This document shows positions 29,881 through 38,254 of a stretch of DNA of 62,338 nt, piece after piece. This DNA comes from Sphingomonadales bacterium (GTDB taxonomy: Bacteria; Pseudomonadota; Alphaproteobacteria; Sphingomonadales; Sphingomonadaceae): positions 1 through 62,338 of the forward strand of contig JAGWVC010000005.1 in NCBI GenBank assembly GCA_018971065.1. The letters run 5' to 3'. Both the position numbers and the translations under genes were made by a program. Position 1 is the stretch's first letter. Each line of letters starts with the position of its first letter. The notes beneath the pieces are model-generated. The model was given only the letters and a program-made list of their open reading frames with translations, made no database searches and had not been told where the DNA came from.

Positions 29881-32583
29881 TTACGCCCGGAGCCGCTCGA
29901 TCGACTGCGCCATCGCCACATAGAGCTTGCCCATGTCGGACGACAGCAGCGTGACGCCCAGCGCGTGGCCGTCGCGGGTGGACAGCAACTGGCGCAGCAT
30001 CGCCTCGAAATCGTGGATGTAGTGTGAGACGTGCTCGCGGAAATCGCGGTCGTTCTCGTAGAGCTGGGCGATCGCCTTGGCCTCGCCGGTTTCCAGCAGG
30101 CGCACGGCGCGGCGGGTGAAGATGCCGCGATCGCCTTTCAGGTAGGACGACCACGCGGAATCCGAAACGTCGGTATCCAGCGCCTTGGCAATGTCGATGG
30201 CGCTGGAGTTCAGCGATTCGGTGATCAGCGCGGCGCGGCGCGAGAAGTCGTTGTCCACCTGCTCTTCGGCACGGGCGCGGGCGCGGGTGACGCGCGCTTC
30301 GAGGTGGCCGATCAGTTCGTTGACCTTGGCAAGCTGGTCGCGAAGCTGCACGGTCGCCTCGCGCGAGATGCCGGAGGCATGGGCAGCGGCCTGTTCGAGC
30401 CGGCCGCCGACTTCGGCCATATGCAGGCGCAGGGTCTTTTCGATGGCGGCGCCGCTATCCTCGCCAAGGCGGCTGGCGACCGCGGCGATGGCCTGGGTGC
30501 CGTGCTGCTCGATCCCGGCAACGGCGCTGCGGGCGGCGGCTTCCAGCGCGGCGATGGCTGTGGCAAGTTCGCCCTGCGCGCGCGCGGCGGTTTCACCGGC
30601 GGCACTGTCCAGCGTGGCGAGCGATTGCCGCAGGCCGGACAGCGTGGCTTCAAGGCCGGCAAGCGCGTCGCCGTGGCTGCGGGTGCGGGCGTCGAGTTCA
30701 TCGTGGAGGCGGGTCAGCGCGGTGCCGGCCTGGCCCAGGCGATCCTGCGATTGCAGCACGTACTCCGAAAGCTCGGCGCCAAGCCCGTGCATCGAAACGA
30801 CGCTGTCGTTCAGCGAGCGGGCGCGCGCTTCGATGTCCTGCAGGCGCTTGTCGCCCTTGTCGATCGCGTTGACGAGGTCATGGCCGGAATGGCGCGCACC
30901 GGCCTGGATCAGTTCCAGCAGGCGCACGCTGTTGTCGGTCAGCCCGACGATGGTGGCTTCGGTTTCGGCCAGCGCGGCGCGGGCCTGTTCGATGCGGTTG
31001 CCGATGGCGACAAGGCGGGCGGCCATTGTCACCTCGACCTGCTGGCCGGCGCTGGCCACGGCCGCGATCTGGTCTTCTACGCTGTCCAGCCCCGCGCGGG
31101 CGGTTTCGCTGCCCTGCGCCAGCGCGGCAAAGGTGGCTTCGTGCGCGGCGCGGCGACGGGCGATCTCGGCGTCCAGCCCGCCCAGCAAGGTACCCAGCCG
31201 GTCGACCGCCGCCTGTTCGGCCGCCTCGGCAGAGACGAGACGGCGACCCGCTTCGGCATCGAGTCGCGCGGCCTGCGCCAGCGTCTGCCGCTCCAGATCG
31301 GCCAGCGCTTCGCCCAGCGCGGCGACGCGGCCGGCGGCAGCGGCGGTGGCGGCCGCTTCGGCCTCGGCAATGCGGGCGTGGGTGCCTTCCAGCGCGGTGT
31401 CCACGCCGGAGAGCGCGGTGCGCCAGTCATCCAGCGCCGCCGCCTCGCCATCGCGCAGGCTGCGCGACATCGCGGCGGATTCGTCACGCAGCGCGTTGAG
31501 GCGGGCGCGCAGCGAGGTCAGCCCTTCGGCTTCGGCCTGGTCGAGCGCGTCACGGGCGGCGGTGATTTCCTGTGCCAGCGTCGCGGCGCGCTGGTCCAGC
31601 AGGGTGTGTGCGGCGGCCTGATGATCGAGCAGGGTCTGCTGGAAGCCGGCTGCGCCCTGGGCAAGCGCTTCGGCGCGGGCGGCGGCGGCGTGGTCGATCG
31701 CCTCGCTGCGTTCGCCGAATTCGGACAGGATTTCGTCGAAGCGGGCGCGCAGGGTCAACACCTGACGCTCGCTGGCCTGGCCGAAGGTGTTGAGGCGGTT
31801 GAAGCCGGCGATCAGTTCCTGAAGCTGGGCCTGCGCGGTGCGGCCGGCGTTGCCGATGTGGTTGGTGACGTCCTTGGCGGCACTGGTGATCACCGGAAGC
31901 TGGCCGCGCAGGCGCTCCATGTTCTCCAGCGCGGAGGCACTGACGCTGCCGATTGCGTCCACCCGGGCGCCGTTGTCCTGAATCAGCGTGGCAAGGCGGC
32001 CGGCATGTTCGCTGAGCCGCTCGACCGCGACGCGACCGACCGCTTCGAGATCGCGCGACTGGGCGGCGATGAATTCTCGCGCGAGGCTGAGTTCCTGGTT
32101 GGTGACGGTGAGGCGGGCTTCGAGCCGGGCCGATTCTTCCGAAAGCGCGCGCGCGGCATCGAGGAACCGGCCCGATTCGCGGCGGCTGGAGCGCTGGACG
32201 ATCAGCCACAGCACCGCCAGCAGCATCACCGGCGCCGCCCAGGCGCCGACGAGACCGGACAGCGCTGCCGGGTCGCGGCGGACGATGAGCGGGAGATTGG
32301 CGGTGATGAACCACGCCGTCCAGCCGAGGCCGAGAACCGCCGTCGCAACGGCGGTCCATGTGCCAGAACCAGCCCGACCGGCGCGGTGGGCGGGGGCAGC
32401 GTCATCCCAGGCTTCGGCAGCCACGTATTCGCTGGCATCGCCTGGCAAGGAAGCCGAGAAATCGGGTGCGGGCATACCGGGAACATCCTCCCCGGTGGGC
32501 GCCTCGGGCTGCGTGGCCGCGTCGCCGACAGGTGCGAGCGATGCGGGCGCGTGCCCGGCGATGGTATATTTTCCCCCGGTCAT
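29881..32583 (-). CDS. TipN-like coiled-coil membrane protein
   Basis: A 900-residue protein with a Pro/Ala-rich cytoplasmic N-terminus, two membrane spans (about residues 74-97 and 108-128), then about 600 residues of Ala/Glu/Arg-rich helix with heptad character, and a well-ordered C-terminal block (ITESLNSSAIDIAKALD, SYLKGDRGIFTRRAVRLLE, FREHVSHYIHDFEAMLRQLL, LLSSDMGKLYVAMAQSIERLR). Two N-terminal spans plus a giant coiled coil and similar length match the Caulobacter new-pole landmark TipN. I propose a TipN-type polarity factor, from remembered architecture rather than an alignment. It is divergent from the Hpt-like gene. Confidence 0.7.
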   Translation of the reverse strand: MTGGKYTIAGHAPASLAPVGDAATQPEAPTGEDVPGMPAPDFSASLPGDASEYVAAEAWDDAAPAHRAGRAGSGTWTAVATAVLGLGWTAWFITANLPLIVRRDPAALSGLVGAWAAPVMLLAVLWLIVQRSSRRESGRFLDAARALSEESARLEARLTVTNQELSLAREFIAAQSRDLEAVGRVAVERLSEHAGRLATLIQDNGARVDAIGSVSASALENMERLRGQLPVITSAAKDVTNHIGNAGRTAQAQLQELIAGFNRLNTFGQASERQVLTLRARFDEILSEFGERSEAIDHAAAARAEALAQGAAGFQQTLLDHQAAAHTLLDQRAATLAQEITAARDALDQAEAEGLTSLRARLNALRDESAAMSRSLRDGEAAALDDWRTALSGVDTALEGTHARIAEAEAAATAAAAGRVAALGEALADLERQTLAQAARLDAEAGRRLVSAEAAEQAAVDRLGTLLGGLDAEIARRRAAHEATFAALAQGSETARAGLDSVEDQIAAVASAGQQVEVTMAARLVAIGNRIEQARAALAETEATIVGLTDNSVRLLELIQAGARHSGHDLVNAIDKGDKRLQDIEARARSLNDSVVSMHGLGAELSEYVLQSQDRLGQAGTALTRLHDELDARTRSHGDALAGLEATLSGLRQSLATLDSAAGETAARAQGELATAIAALEAAARSAVAGIEQHGTQAIAAVASRLGEDSGAAIEKTLRLHMAEVGGRLEQAAAHASGISREATVQLRDQLAKVNELIGHLEARVTRARARAEEQVDNDFSRRAALITESLNSSAIDIAKALDTDVSDSAWSSYLKGDRGIFTRRAVRLLETGEAKAIAQLYENDRDFREHVSHYIHDFEAMLRQLLSTRDGHALGVTLLSSDMGKLYVAMAQSIERLRA

Positions 32584-32651
32584 CCCCCCTGAATAGCACG
32601 AGCGGGCGGTTGATAAAGCCGCGTTAATGGTTTCGGGTTAAGACGATCGTC

Positions 32652-32951
32652 ATGGCTTACCTTTCAGGCGATCTCGACGCGACCCTCAGCGCTGCGGCAG
32701 GCGACGACCTGGAGCTGTTCGTCGAACTGCGCAAGGCCTTCGTGGAGAGCATCGACCGCCAGATCGACCTGCTTCACCGTTCGCGTTGCGATGGCAACTG
32801 GCAGGTCGCGGCCATGCGACTCAAGGGCTTGGCGGCCAGTTTTCATGCCGATCCGCTGATCGCGCTGGCCGATGAGGCGCTGGAAGGTGCGCCGGGTGAT
32901 CCGGTGACGCTGCGGCGGCTCAAGCAGTTCCTGAGCGACGTGGCTGCCTGA
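32652..32951 (+). CDS. Hpt-like domain protein lacking the histidine
   Basis: A 99-residue all-helical protein with the Hpt layout: a helix rich in FVELRKAFVESIDRQIDLL, then AAMRLKGLAASFHADPLIALADEALE, which matches the phosphotransfer helix (usually AHxLKGxAxxxGA). The phospho-accepting histidine is replaced by Met55, so phosphotransfer is not expected. It could act as a binding partner for a receiver or kinase. It starts 68 bases from the TipN-like gene, divergently. Confidence 0.65.
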   Translation: MAYLSGDLDATLSAAAGDDLELFVELRKAFVESIDRQIDLLHRSRCDGNWQVAAMRLKGLAASFHADPLIALADEALEGAPGDPVTLRRLKQFLSDVAA

Positions 32952-33132
32952 AACCCGCCTGCGCGACTCGCCACGGCGCGGGCCTGTCATAACCATTTCG
33001 TGGACATCGGGCCGGAACGGGTGCCGGATTCCACACAATATGGCATCATTTGTACAAACGATTGATATCGGCGCGCTTGGCAGGGCGATGCCGCTTCTCT
33101 AAGACGCGCACGCATCCTTGGAGAAGCCCTGC
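32952..33132. other. Intergenic stretch, no gene seen
   Basis: 181 bases with no credible ORF. It contains the small palindrome TTTGTACAAA near 33051 and presumably the promoter of the next gene. No terminator of clear form was found after the Hpt-like gene. Confidence 0.4.
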
Positions 33133-34374
33133 GTGCGTGTCGCCCTGCTCACCATGATCGAGCCTGCCGGCGGGCCATCGGACAGCCCCGGGGCGGGCGT
33201 GTTGCGTGGCGCGCTCAATCTGGGCGGGGTATCGCTGGCGCGCCATCAACTGGGCACGATGCTGGCCGTGGGGTGCGACCGCGTGATCTGCGTGGCGCAA
33301 TCGCTGGATCAGGAAATGCTGGCGCTGCAACAGGTGGCTGAGCACGCGGGTGCCCGCTTCCATGTCGTTTCGGGGCCGCATGGCCTGCTGGGGCTGGTGA
33401 CCGCCACCGATGAGATTCTGGCGCTGGCCGATGGGCAGAGCGCCGATACCGCCGCCGTGCGCGAATTGCTGGACCACGGTCCGGTGGTGCTGGTCCAGCC
33501 CGTGGTGCGCGGATTGCAGGACGGTTACGAGCGGATCGATGCCGATCAGGCGTCGGGCGGCGCATGGCGCATTCCGGGCCGGCTGGTGGAACGGCTTGCG
33601 GAACTGCCGCCCGATGCCGATCCGTTCTCGGCGCTGATGCGAATCGCGCTGCAGGCCGGGATCACCCGTCGCGCCGTGCCCGATGCCATGCTGGCCAGCG
33701 GCCGCTGGAAGCTGGTGCGCGGCGAGGGTGACGCGCACGCGCTGGAACGGGACTGGATCAGGCTGCATGTCGGCATTTCCGGGCCGGGCAATCCCACGTT
33801 CCTGGCCGCGCAGATGCTGGTGCGGCGGTTCGGCGGCGCCCTGCTGCACAGCGGCACTGGCGGCAATATCGTCGCTGCGGGCGGGGTTGCGACGCTGCTG
33901 ACCGGTCTGGTGGCCGGATGGTTCGGTCATGGCACGATCGGCTTCGGCATGGCGGCGCTGGCCTGGCTGGTGTTTCTGGTCGCGGCCTTGCTGGGCAAGG
34001 TCAGCCGGGCGACGTTGCGGCTGCCCAGGCCCCGGTTTTCGCGCATCGTGGCCTATGGCGCGCTGGTCGATGTGTTGCTGGTGGTGCTGACCGCGTGGTC
34101 GATGCGTGCCGGATCGCGGGGACAGTTGCCGTTTTCGGCGCTGTTTGCGGCGGTGGTGCTGGTCAGCGGGTGCCGGCTGGTGGGATCGGGCGGGCGTCAG
34201 CGCTGGCGGGTGTGGCTGCAGGATCGCGGCCTGCTGGCCATAGCGCTGAGCATCGGCTCCGCGTTCGGCGCGCTGGGGTGGCAGGTACAGGGCATGGCGA
34301 TCGGCGTGATCGTGGCCGGGTTGGCCGCGCAGCGGGTCGCCGCCGATTCCGCAGCCCCGACGCAATTGAGCTAA
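33133..34374 (+). CDS. NTP-transferase-like/membrane fusion protein
   Basis: A 413-residue protein in two parts. Residues 1-210 look like a degenerate nucleotidyltransferase (MRVALLTMIEP, LGGVSLARHQLGTMLAVGCDRVICVA, later FHVVSGPHGLLGLV). Residues 230-405 have about five or six membrane spans beginning with FLAAQMLVRRFGGALLHSGTGGN. The order resembles NTP-transferase/CDP-alcohol phosphotransferase fusions of inositol lipid synthesis, but the DGxxAR...GxxxD catalytic motif of that membrane domain is absent. GTG 33133 was chosen because GGAG lies 9 bases upstream. Function is unknown. Confidence 0.7.
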   Translation: MRVALLTMIEPAGGPSDSPGAGVLRGALNLGGVSLARHQLGTMLAVGCDRVICVAQSLDQEMLALQQVAEHAGARFHVVSGPHGLLGLVTATDEILALADGQSADTAAVRELLDHGPVVLVQPVVRGLQDGYERIDADQASGGAWRIPGRLVERLAELPPDADPFSALMRIALQAGITRRAVPDAMLASGRWKLVRGEGDAHALERDWIRLHVGISGPGNPTFLAAQMLVRRFGGALLHSGTGGNIVAAGGVATLLTGLVAGWFGHGTIGFGMAALAWLVFLVAALLGKVSRATLRLPRPRFSRIVAYGALVDVLLVVLTAWSMRAGSRGQLPFSALFAAVVLVSGCRLVGSGGRQRWRVWLQDRGLLAIALSIGSAFGALGWQVQGMAIGVIVAGLAAQRVAADSAAPTQLS

Positions 34375-34385
34375 CGCCAGGTTAA
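34371..34385. promoter_or_regulatory. CtrA-like site (CTAA-N7-TTAA)
   Basis: CTAACGCCAGGTTAA matches the TTAA-N7-TTAA box of the alphaproteobacterial cell-cycle regulator CtrA with one mismatch. It lies 23 bases before the 34409 gene and overlaps the end of the preceding gene. Confidence 0.35.
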
Positions 34386-34408
34386 CCGGGGTCGGCTAGA
34401 CCCGATTC

Positions 34409-35383
34409 ATGAGCGACGCGGGTTCCTCTCCGAAGCCGGCCGAAAGGACCGAAGCTGCCATGCGCACGCGCCTGGCGCAGGGCGATGCCGTGCTGGGAAC
34501 CGTGCCCGGGGTGCTGCGCCACCTGCTGGTGCATGACGATGGGGCGCTGTTCTCCGAAGCGCTGCTGGCGCGGACTCGGGGTATGCTGGCTGATCTGGCC
34601 ACGCAGTTTGCAGCGGTGCTGGCGGATGGCGGGCGGACGTCGGTTGGCACCCGGCCCGATCCCGAGGTGATTGACGCGGTGGGCCATGCTCTGGTGGCCG
34701 TGCCGGGCCTGCTGGCGCACGTTCATGCCCATGCCGTGGAATGGCAGGTGGCCGAGACGCTGCAGGAGCGGCTGGGGCTTGATCCGGTGCTTTCTCCGTT
34801 GGTCCAGGCGCTGGTGGCGTCGCCCGATGGCGAGACCGGGGCGGCGGCGATGAAGATGCTGGCGGCGCAGGCGCGGTTCGTGCAGGCCCAGCGCCACATG
34901 CGTTTGCCGCTGGCGGAATTGCCGCCCGACCTGTTGCATGTCGTGCTGGCGGCGCTGGCGCCGCTGGATGACGAAGGACGGGCAGCCGAAGCGATCCGGC
35001 AGGCCTATGACGAGAGCGCGACCCGGCTGGGGCTGCTGGCGCGGGTGGTGACGTGCATGGGGGCGGGCGCGATTGCGGCGCTGTCGCTGAGCCACGGCGG
35101 GCTGGCACTGTTCGCGACGACAATGGCGATTGCCTGCGATCTGCCGCGCGATGTCTGCCTGATGACGACTCAGGAAGGGCAGGCCACGCGCATGGCGCTG
35201 GCCTTGCGCGCGGCGGGCCTGCGTCCGACGGTGATCGAGGACGTGTTGCTGGCGTTGCATTCGGGCGCGCAGGCGCCGCTGGGGGTGGCTGACATTACCC
35301 CCGAACGGGCCTCGGCGGTGCTGGCCGAATCGGCGCTTTCGGATGCGGGCGTGGTCGCGCCGCTGGCCGGATCGGCGGGCTGA
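34409..35383 (+). CDS. Hypothetical helical protein upstream of a kinase-like gene
   Basis: A 324-residue soluble, Ala/Leu-rich, mostly helical protein without signal peptide or clear membrane span. One hydrophobic stretch (CMGAGAIAALSLSHGGLALFATTMAIAC) lies within a helical repeat-like region. The C-terminal part (LPRDVCLMTTQEGQATRMALALRAAGL) faintly resembles DUF2336-type proteins of Caulobacter, but not enough to assign. It ends three bases before the histidine-kinase-like gene, so the two are probably co-translated. ATG 34409 is the first in-frame start. Confidence 0.75.
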   Translation: MSDAGSSPKPAERTEAAMRTRLAQGDAVLGTVPGVLRHLLVHDDGALFSEALLARTRGMLADLATQFAAVLADGGRTSVGTRPDPEVIDAVGHALVAVPGLLAHVHAHAVEWQVAETLQERLGLDPVLSPLVQALVASPDGETGAAAMKMLAAQARFVQAQRHMRLPLAELPPDLLHVVLAALAPLDDEGRAAEAIRQAYDESATRLGLLARVVTCMGAGAIAALSLSHGGLALFATTMAIACDLPRDVCLMTTQEGQATRMALALRAAGLRPTVIEDVLLALHSGAQAPLGVADITPERASAVLAESALSDAGVVAPLAGSAG

Positions 35384-35386
35384 ACG

Positions 35387-36760
35387 ATGTCGGTTCCACA
35401 ATCTTCCGCGCTGACCGCGCAAACCGATGGCGCCGGGCGCCTGATCGAGGCCGGCGAGGCACTGGCCGGGCTGCAATTGCGCTGCGGCGGCGCCATTCCC
35501 GGCGAAATCGCGATTCCGGCGCTGGCCGATCTGGTGGACAAGGCGATGCGCTTCGGATTGCGGCTGGCACGGCCGCTGGTGGCGCAGGACGGCGAGGATG
35601 AAGTGCGGGCATGGGCCGAGATCGAGCCGCTGGCCGCGCCCGACGATGGCTGCCGGATCGTGCTGCGGCACTGGCAATCGGCGCCGTTGGCGGCAGAGGA
35701 CCCGGCGGCCGCCGTGCGGCTGCGCGCGCGGATCGACCAGGCGCTGGCGGAACTGACCGCGCGGCTGGACGCGCGGCAGGGCGTGCTGGCGGTCGATTGC
35801 GACGCGGCCGATCTGGCGCCGCTGGCGGCGGCGATGCGCGCAGGGCCGGGGAGGCCGTGGACCGATTTCGTCGCGATCGTCGGTGACAGCCATCGCCAGC
35901 CGCTGCACTGGCGGCTGCTGGACGGCAGCAGGGTGCGCGCGGAAGGGTCCGAGCGCGAATGGCGGGTCAGCCTGGTGCCGCTGGGCATGATCGCGGGCGA
36001 TCCGGCCGGTTTCGAGCTGGCGCTGACCAGCGATGCGCCGCCGCCGGTTGCACCCGGCCTGAACCCCGTCGCGCGCGAGGAGATGCTGGGCGAACGCATG
36101 GTGGGGCGCGAGCTGGCGCCGGTGCTGCGCCAGCCGATCGCGCGGATCATCGCCAATGCCGAGACCATCCGGCTGCGGCTGGCCGGGCCGCTGGGCGACG
36201 ATTACGCGGGATATGCCGCCGACATCGCCACCGCCGGGCAACACCTGCTGGAACTGGTCGATGACATGGCGGACCTGGAAGTGATCGAATCGCCGGCGTT
36301 CGCCACCGCGCGCGATCCGATCGATCTGGCCGAAGTGGCGCGGCAGGCCTGCGGCATTCTGGGCGTGCGGGCCCGCGAAAAGGGCATCGTGCTGGCGCCG
36401 CCGGGGCCGGGCGAGACGCTGGCGGCCACGGCGGAATTTCGCCGCGTGTTGCAGGTGCTGCTGAACCTGGTCGGCAATGCCATCCGCTATTCGCCGGAAA
36501 ATTCGCGCATCGAGGTGCGACTGCAAGCGGCCGGCGCAAACGCCCGCGTGGTGGTGGCCGACCAGGGGCCGGGCATGACCGACGAGCAGCAGGGGCGCGT
36601 GTTCGAGAAGTTCGAGCGGCTGGGGCGCAGCGGCGATGGCGGTTCGGGATTGGGGCTCTACATCTCGCGGCGACTGGCGCGGGCGATGGGGGGCGAGCTT
36701 TCGGCGGAAAGCGCGGCAGGTGAGGGCGCGCGGTTCACACTGGAAGTGCCGGCGCGGTAA
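35387..36760 (+). CDS. Histidine-kinase-like protein lacking phospho-His
   Basis: A 457-residue cytoplasmic protein. The C-terminal HATPase_c domain is intact: N-box LLNLVGNAIRYSPEN (about 363-377), ADQGPGMTD and GGSGLGLYISRRLARAMGG. In the preceding helical hairpin, where HisKA has SHELRTPL, this protein reads RELAPVLRQPI (241-251). Depending on alignment the phospho-accepting histidine is Arg241 or Pro245, so autophosphorylation is unlikely. The N-terminal 220 residues form an unassigned sensor-like region with no membrane span. It probably works through ATP binding or protein contact. It pairs with the upstream hypothetical gene. Confidence 0.88.
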   Translation: MSVPQSSALTAQTDGAGRLIEAGEALAGLQLRCGGAIPGEIAIPALADLVDKAMRFGLRLARPLVAQDGEDEVRAWAEIEPLAAPDDGCRIVLRHWQSAPLAAEDPAAAVRLRARIDQALAELTARLDARQGVLAVDCDAADLAPLAAAMRAGPGRPWTDFVAIVGDSHRQPLHWRLLDGSRVRAEGSEREWRVSLVPLGMIAGDPAGFELALTSDAPPPVAPGLNPVAREEMLGERMVGRELAPVLRQPIARIIANAETIRLRLAGPLGDDYAGYAADIATAGQHLLELVDDMADLEVIESPAFATARDPIDLAEVARQACGILGVRAREKGIVLAPPGPGETLAATAEFRRVLQVLLNLVGNAIRYSPENSRIEVRLQAAGANARVVVADQGPGMTDEQQGRVFEKFERLGRSGDGGSGLGLYISRRLARAMGGELSAESAAGEGARFTLEVPAR

Positions 36761-36798
36761 CAACCCCGACAGCGCTGTGCGGATCGATCCGCAACGCA

Positions 36799-36826
36799 AA
36801 AAGGCCCGGTTTGCACCGGGCCTTTT
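36799..36826. terminator. Bidirectional intrinsic terminator
   Basis: AAAAGGCCCGG and CCGGGCCTTTT form an 11 bp stem around TTTGCA, followed by CGTTTTG. Runs of A and T on either side make it usable for both the kinase-like gene (+) and gltA (-). Confidence 0.9.
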
Positions 36827-36847
36827 CGTTTTGCGCGAAACGCTGGA

Positions 36848-36903
36848 TCAGCGCTTGTCGAGCGGCAGGTAGGGGCGCTCGGTCGGGCCGGTGTAGAGCT
36901 GGC
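36848..36903 (-). pseudogene. Duplicated 3' end of gltA
   Basis: A perfect 56 bp copy of the last part of gltA including the stop codon (identical to 36958-37013), lying 110 bp downstream of the genuine end. It would encode the last 17 residues of citrate synthase if the gene were read into it. The 54 bp between the copies contains a 22 bp palindrome. It is a relic of an insertion or duplication event, not a functional gene. Confidence 0.9.
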
Positions 36904-36957
36904 CCAACCGATTTCTCTTGAGAAATCGGCGTTTGGATCGGCCGCGCTTGCCCGACC
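36904..36957. repeat. Palindrome-bearing insert between gltA 3' copies
   Basis: A 54 bp insert flanked by the 56 bp direct repeats. It contains CCGATTTCTC-TT-GAGAAATCGG at 36908-36929, a perfect 10 bp stem. The rest is not recognised. Confidence 0.8.
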
Positions 36958-38241
36958 TCAGCGCTTGTCGAGCGGCAGGTAGGGGCGCTCGGTCGGGCCG
37001 GTGTAGAGCTGGCGCGGACGCCCGATCTTCTGGTTGGGGTCCGAGATCATTTCGTTCCACTGCGCCACCCAGCCGACGGTGCGGGCCAGCGCGAACAGCA
37101 CGGTGAACATCGTCGTCGGGAAGCCGATCGCCGAAAGGATGATGCCCGAGTAGAAATCGACGTTGGGGAACAGCTTCTTGTCGATGAAGTACGGGTCGTT
37201 CAGCGCGATGTGTTCCAGTTCCAGCGCGGTCTCGAACAGCGGGTCGTTGACCTTCAGCGCGTCGAATACCTCGCGCACGGTCTTCTGCATGACGGTCGCG
37301 CGCGGGTCGTAGTTCTTGTAGACGCGGTGGCCGAAGCCCATCAGGCGGAACGGATCGTTCTTGTCCTTGGCGCGCTCGATATAGTGCGGAATGCGGTCGG
37401 GCGTGCCGATTTCGCGCAGCATGTTCAGCGCGGCCTCGTTGGCACCGCCGTGCGCGGGCCCCCACAGGCAGGCGATGCCGGCGGCGATGCACGCGAACGG
37501 GTTGGCGCCCGACGAACCGGCGAGGCGCACGGTGCTGGTCGAGGCGTTCTGCTCATGGTCTGCGTGGAGGATGAAGATGCGGTCCATCGCCTTTTCGACG
37601 GCGGGGATCACCTCGTATTCCTCGGCGGGGACGCCGAAGGTCATGCGCAGGAAGTTGCCGGCATACGAAAGGTCGTTGCGCGGATAGACGAACGGCTGGC
37701 CGACCGAGTACTTGTAGGCCATTGCCGCGATCGTCGGCATCTTGGCGATCAGGCGGTGGCTGGCGATCTTGCGCTGCAGCGGATCGGCGATGTCGGTGGA
37801 ATCGTGGTAGAACGCCGACAGCGCGCCGACGACGCCGCACATGATCGCCATCGGGTGGGCATCGCGGCGGAAGCCGTTGAAGAAGCTGGTGAGCTGCTCA
37901 TGCACCATCGTGTGGCGGCTGATCGTGGTGGAGAACTTGGTAAGTTCATCGCCGGCGGGCAGTTCGCCGTTAAGCAGCAGGTAGCACACTTCCATGAACG
38001 ACGAATGCTCGGCCAGGTCGCCGATGGCATAGCCGCGGTGCAGCAGCACGCCTTCGTCACCGTCGATGTAGGTCAGCGCCGATTCGCAGCTTGCCGTGCT
38101 GGTGAAGCCGGGGTCGAACGTGAACATGCCGGTCTGGCCATAGAGCTTGCGGATATCGATCACGTCCGGACCGACGCTGCCCTTCAGCACCGAATAGTCG
38201 AAATCCTTGCCGCCCGCGTTGAGCTTTGCCGTGTCACCCAC
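36958..38241 (-). CDS. gltA: Citrate synthase
   Basis: A 427-residue type II (NADH-sensitive class length) citrate synthase that condenses oxaloacetate and acetyl-CoA at TCA entry. Catalytic histidines lie in [12 protein letters not shown] and [13 protein letters not shown]. The [21 protein letters not shown] segment and PNVDFYSGI are typical. Two GTGs compete for the start. I prefer 38241, because GGGAG is about 8 bases upstream, whereas it abuts GTG 38250 directly, and because homologues usually begin with a short M-x-D-T-A-K-L start. It lies 13 bases beyond gltX, so the two are co-transcribed. Confidence 0.95.
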   Translation of the reverse strand: MGDTAKLNAGGKDFDYSVLKGSVGPDVIDIRKLYGQTGMFTFDPGFTSTASCESALTYIDGDEGVLLHRGYAIGDLAEHSSFMEVCYLLLNGELPAGDELTKFSTTISRHTMVHEQLTSFFNGFRRDAHPMAIMCGVVGALSAFYHDSTDIADPLQRKIASHRLIAKMPTIAAMAYKYSVGQPFVYPRNDLSYAGNFLRMTFGVPAEEYEVIPAVEKAMDRIFILHADHEQNASTSTVRLAGSSGANPFACIAAGIACLWGPAHGGANEAALNMLREIGTPDRIPHYIERAKDKNDPFRLMGFGHRVYKNYDPRATVMQKTVREVFDALKVNDPLFETALELEHIALNDPYFIDKKLFPNVDFYSGIILSAIGFPTTMFTVLFALARTVGWVAQWNEMISDPNQKIGRPRQLYTGPTERPYLPLDKR

Positions 38242-38254
38242 CTTCTTCACTCCC

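Noticed and set aside
30031..32592. 853-codon + strand frame opposite the TipN-like gene
   Set aside because: The - strand frame has membrane spans, heptads and a structured C-terminus. The + frame has none of these and begins inside the gene.
32622..32640. Possible CtrA box between the TipN-like and Hpt-like genes
   Set aside because: Two TTAA half-sites are separated by 10 bases, not 7, so it does not fit the consensus.
36848..37492. Alternative gltA reading that ends at the duplicated 3' copy
   Set aside because: It is a different frame from citrate synthase across most of its length. The genuine frame stops at 36958.
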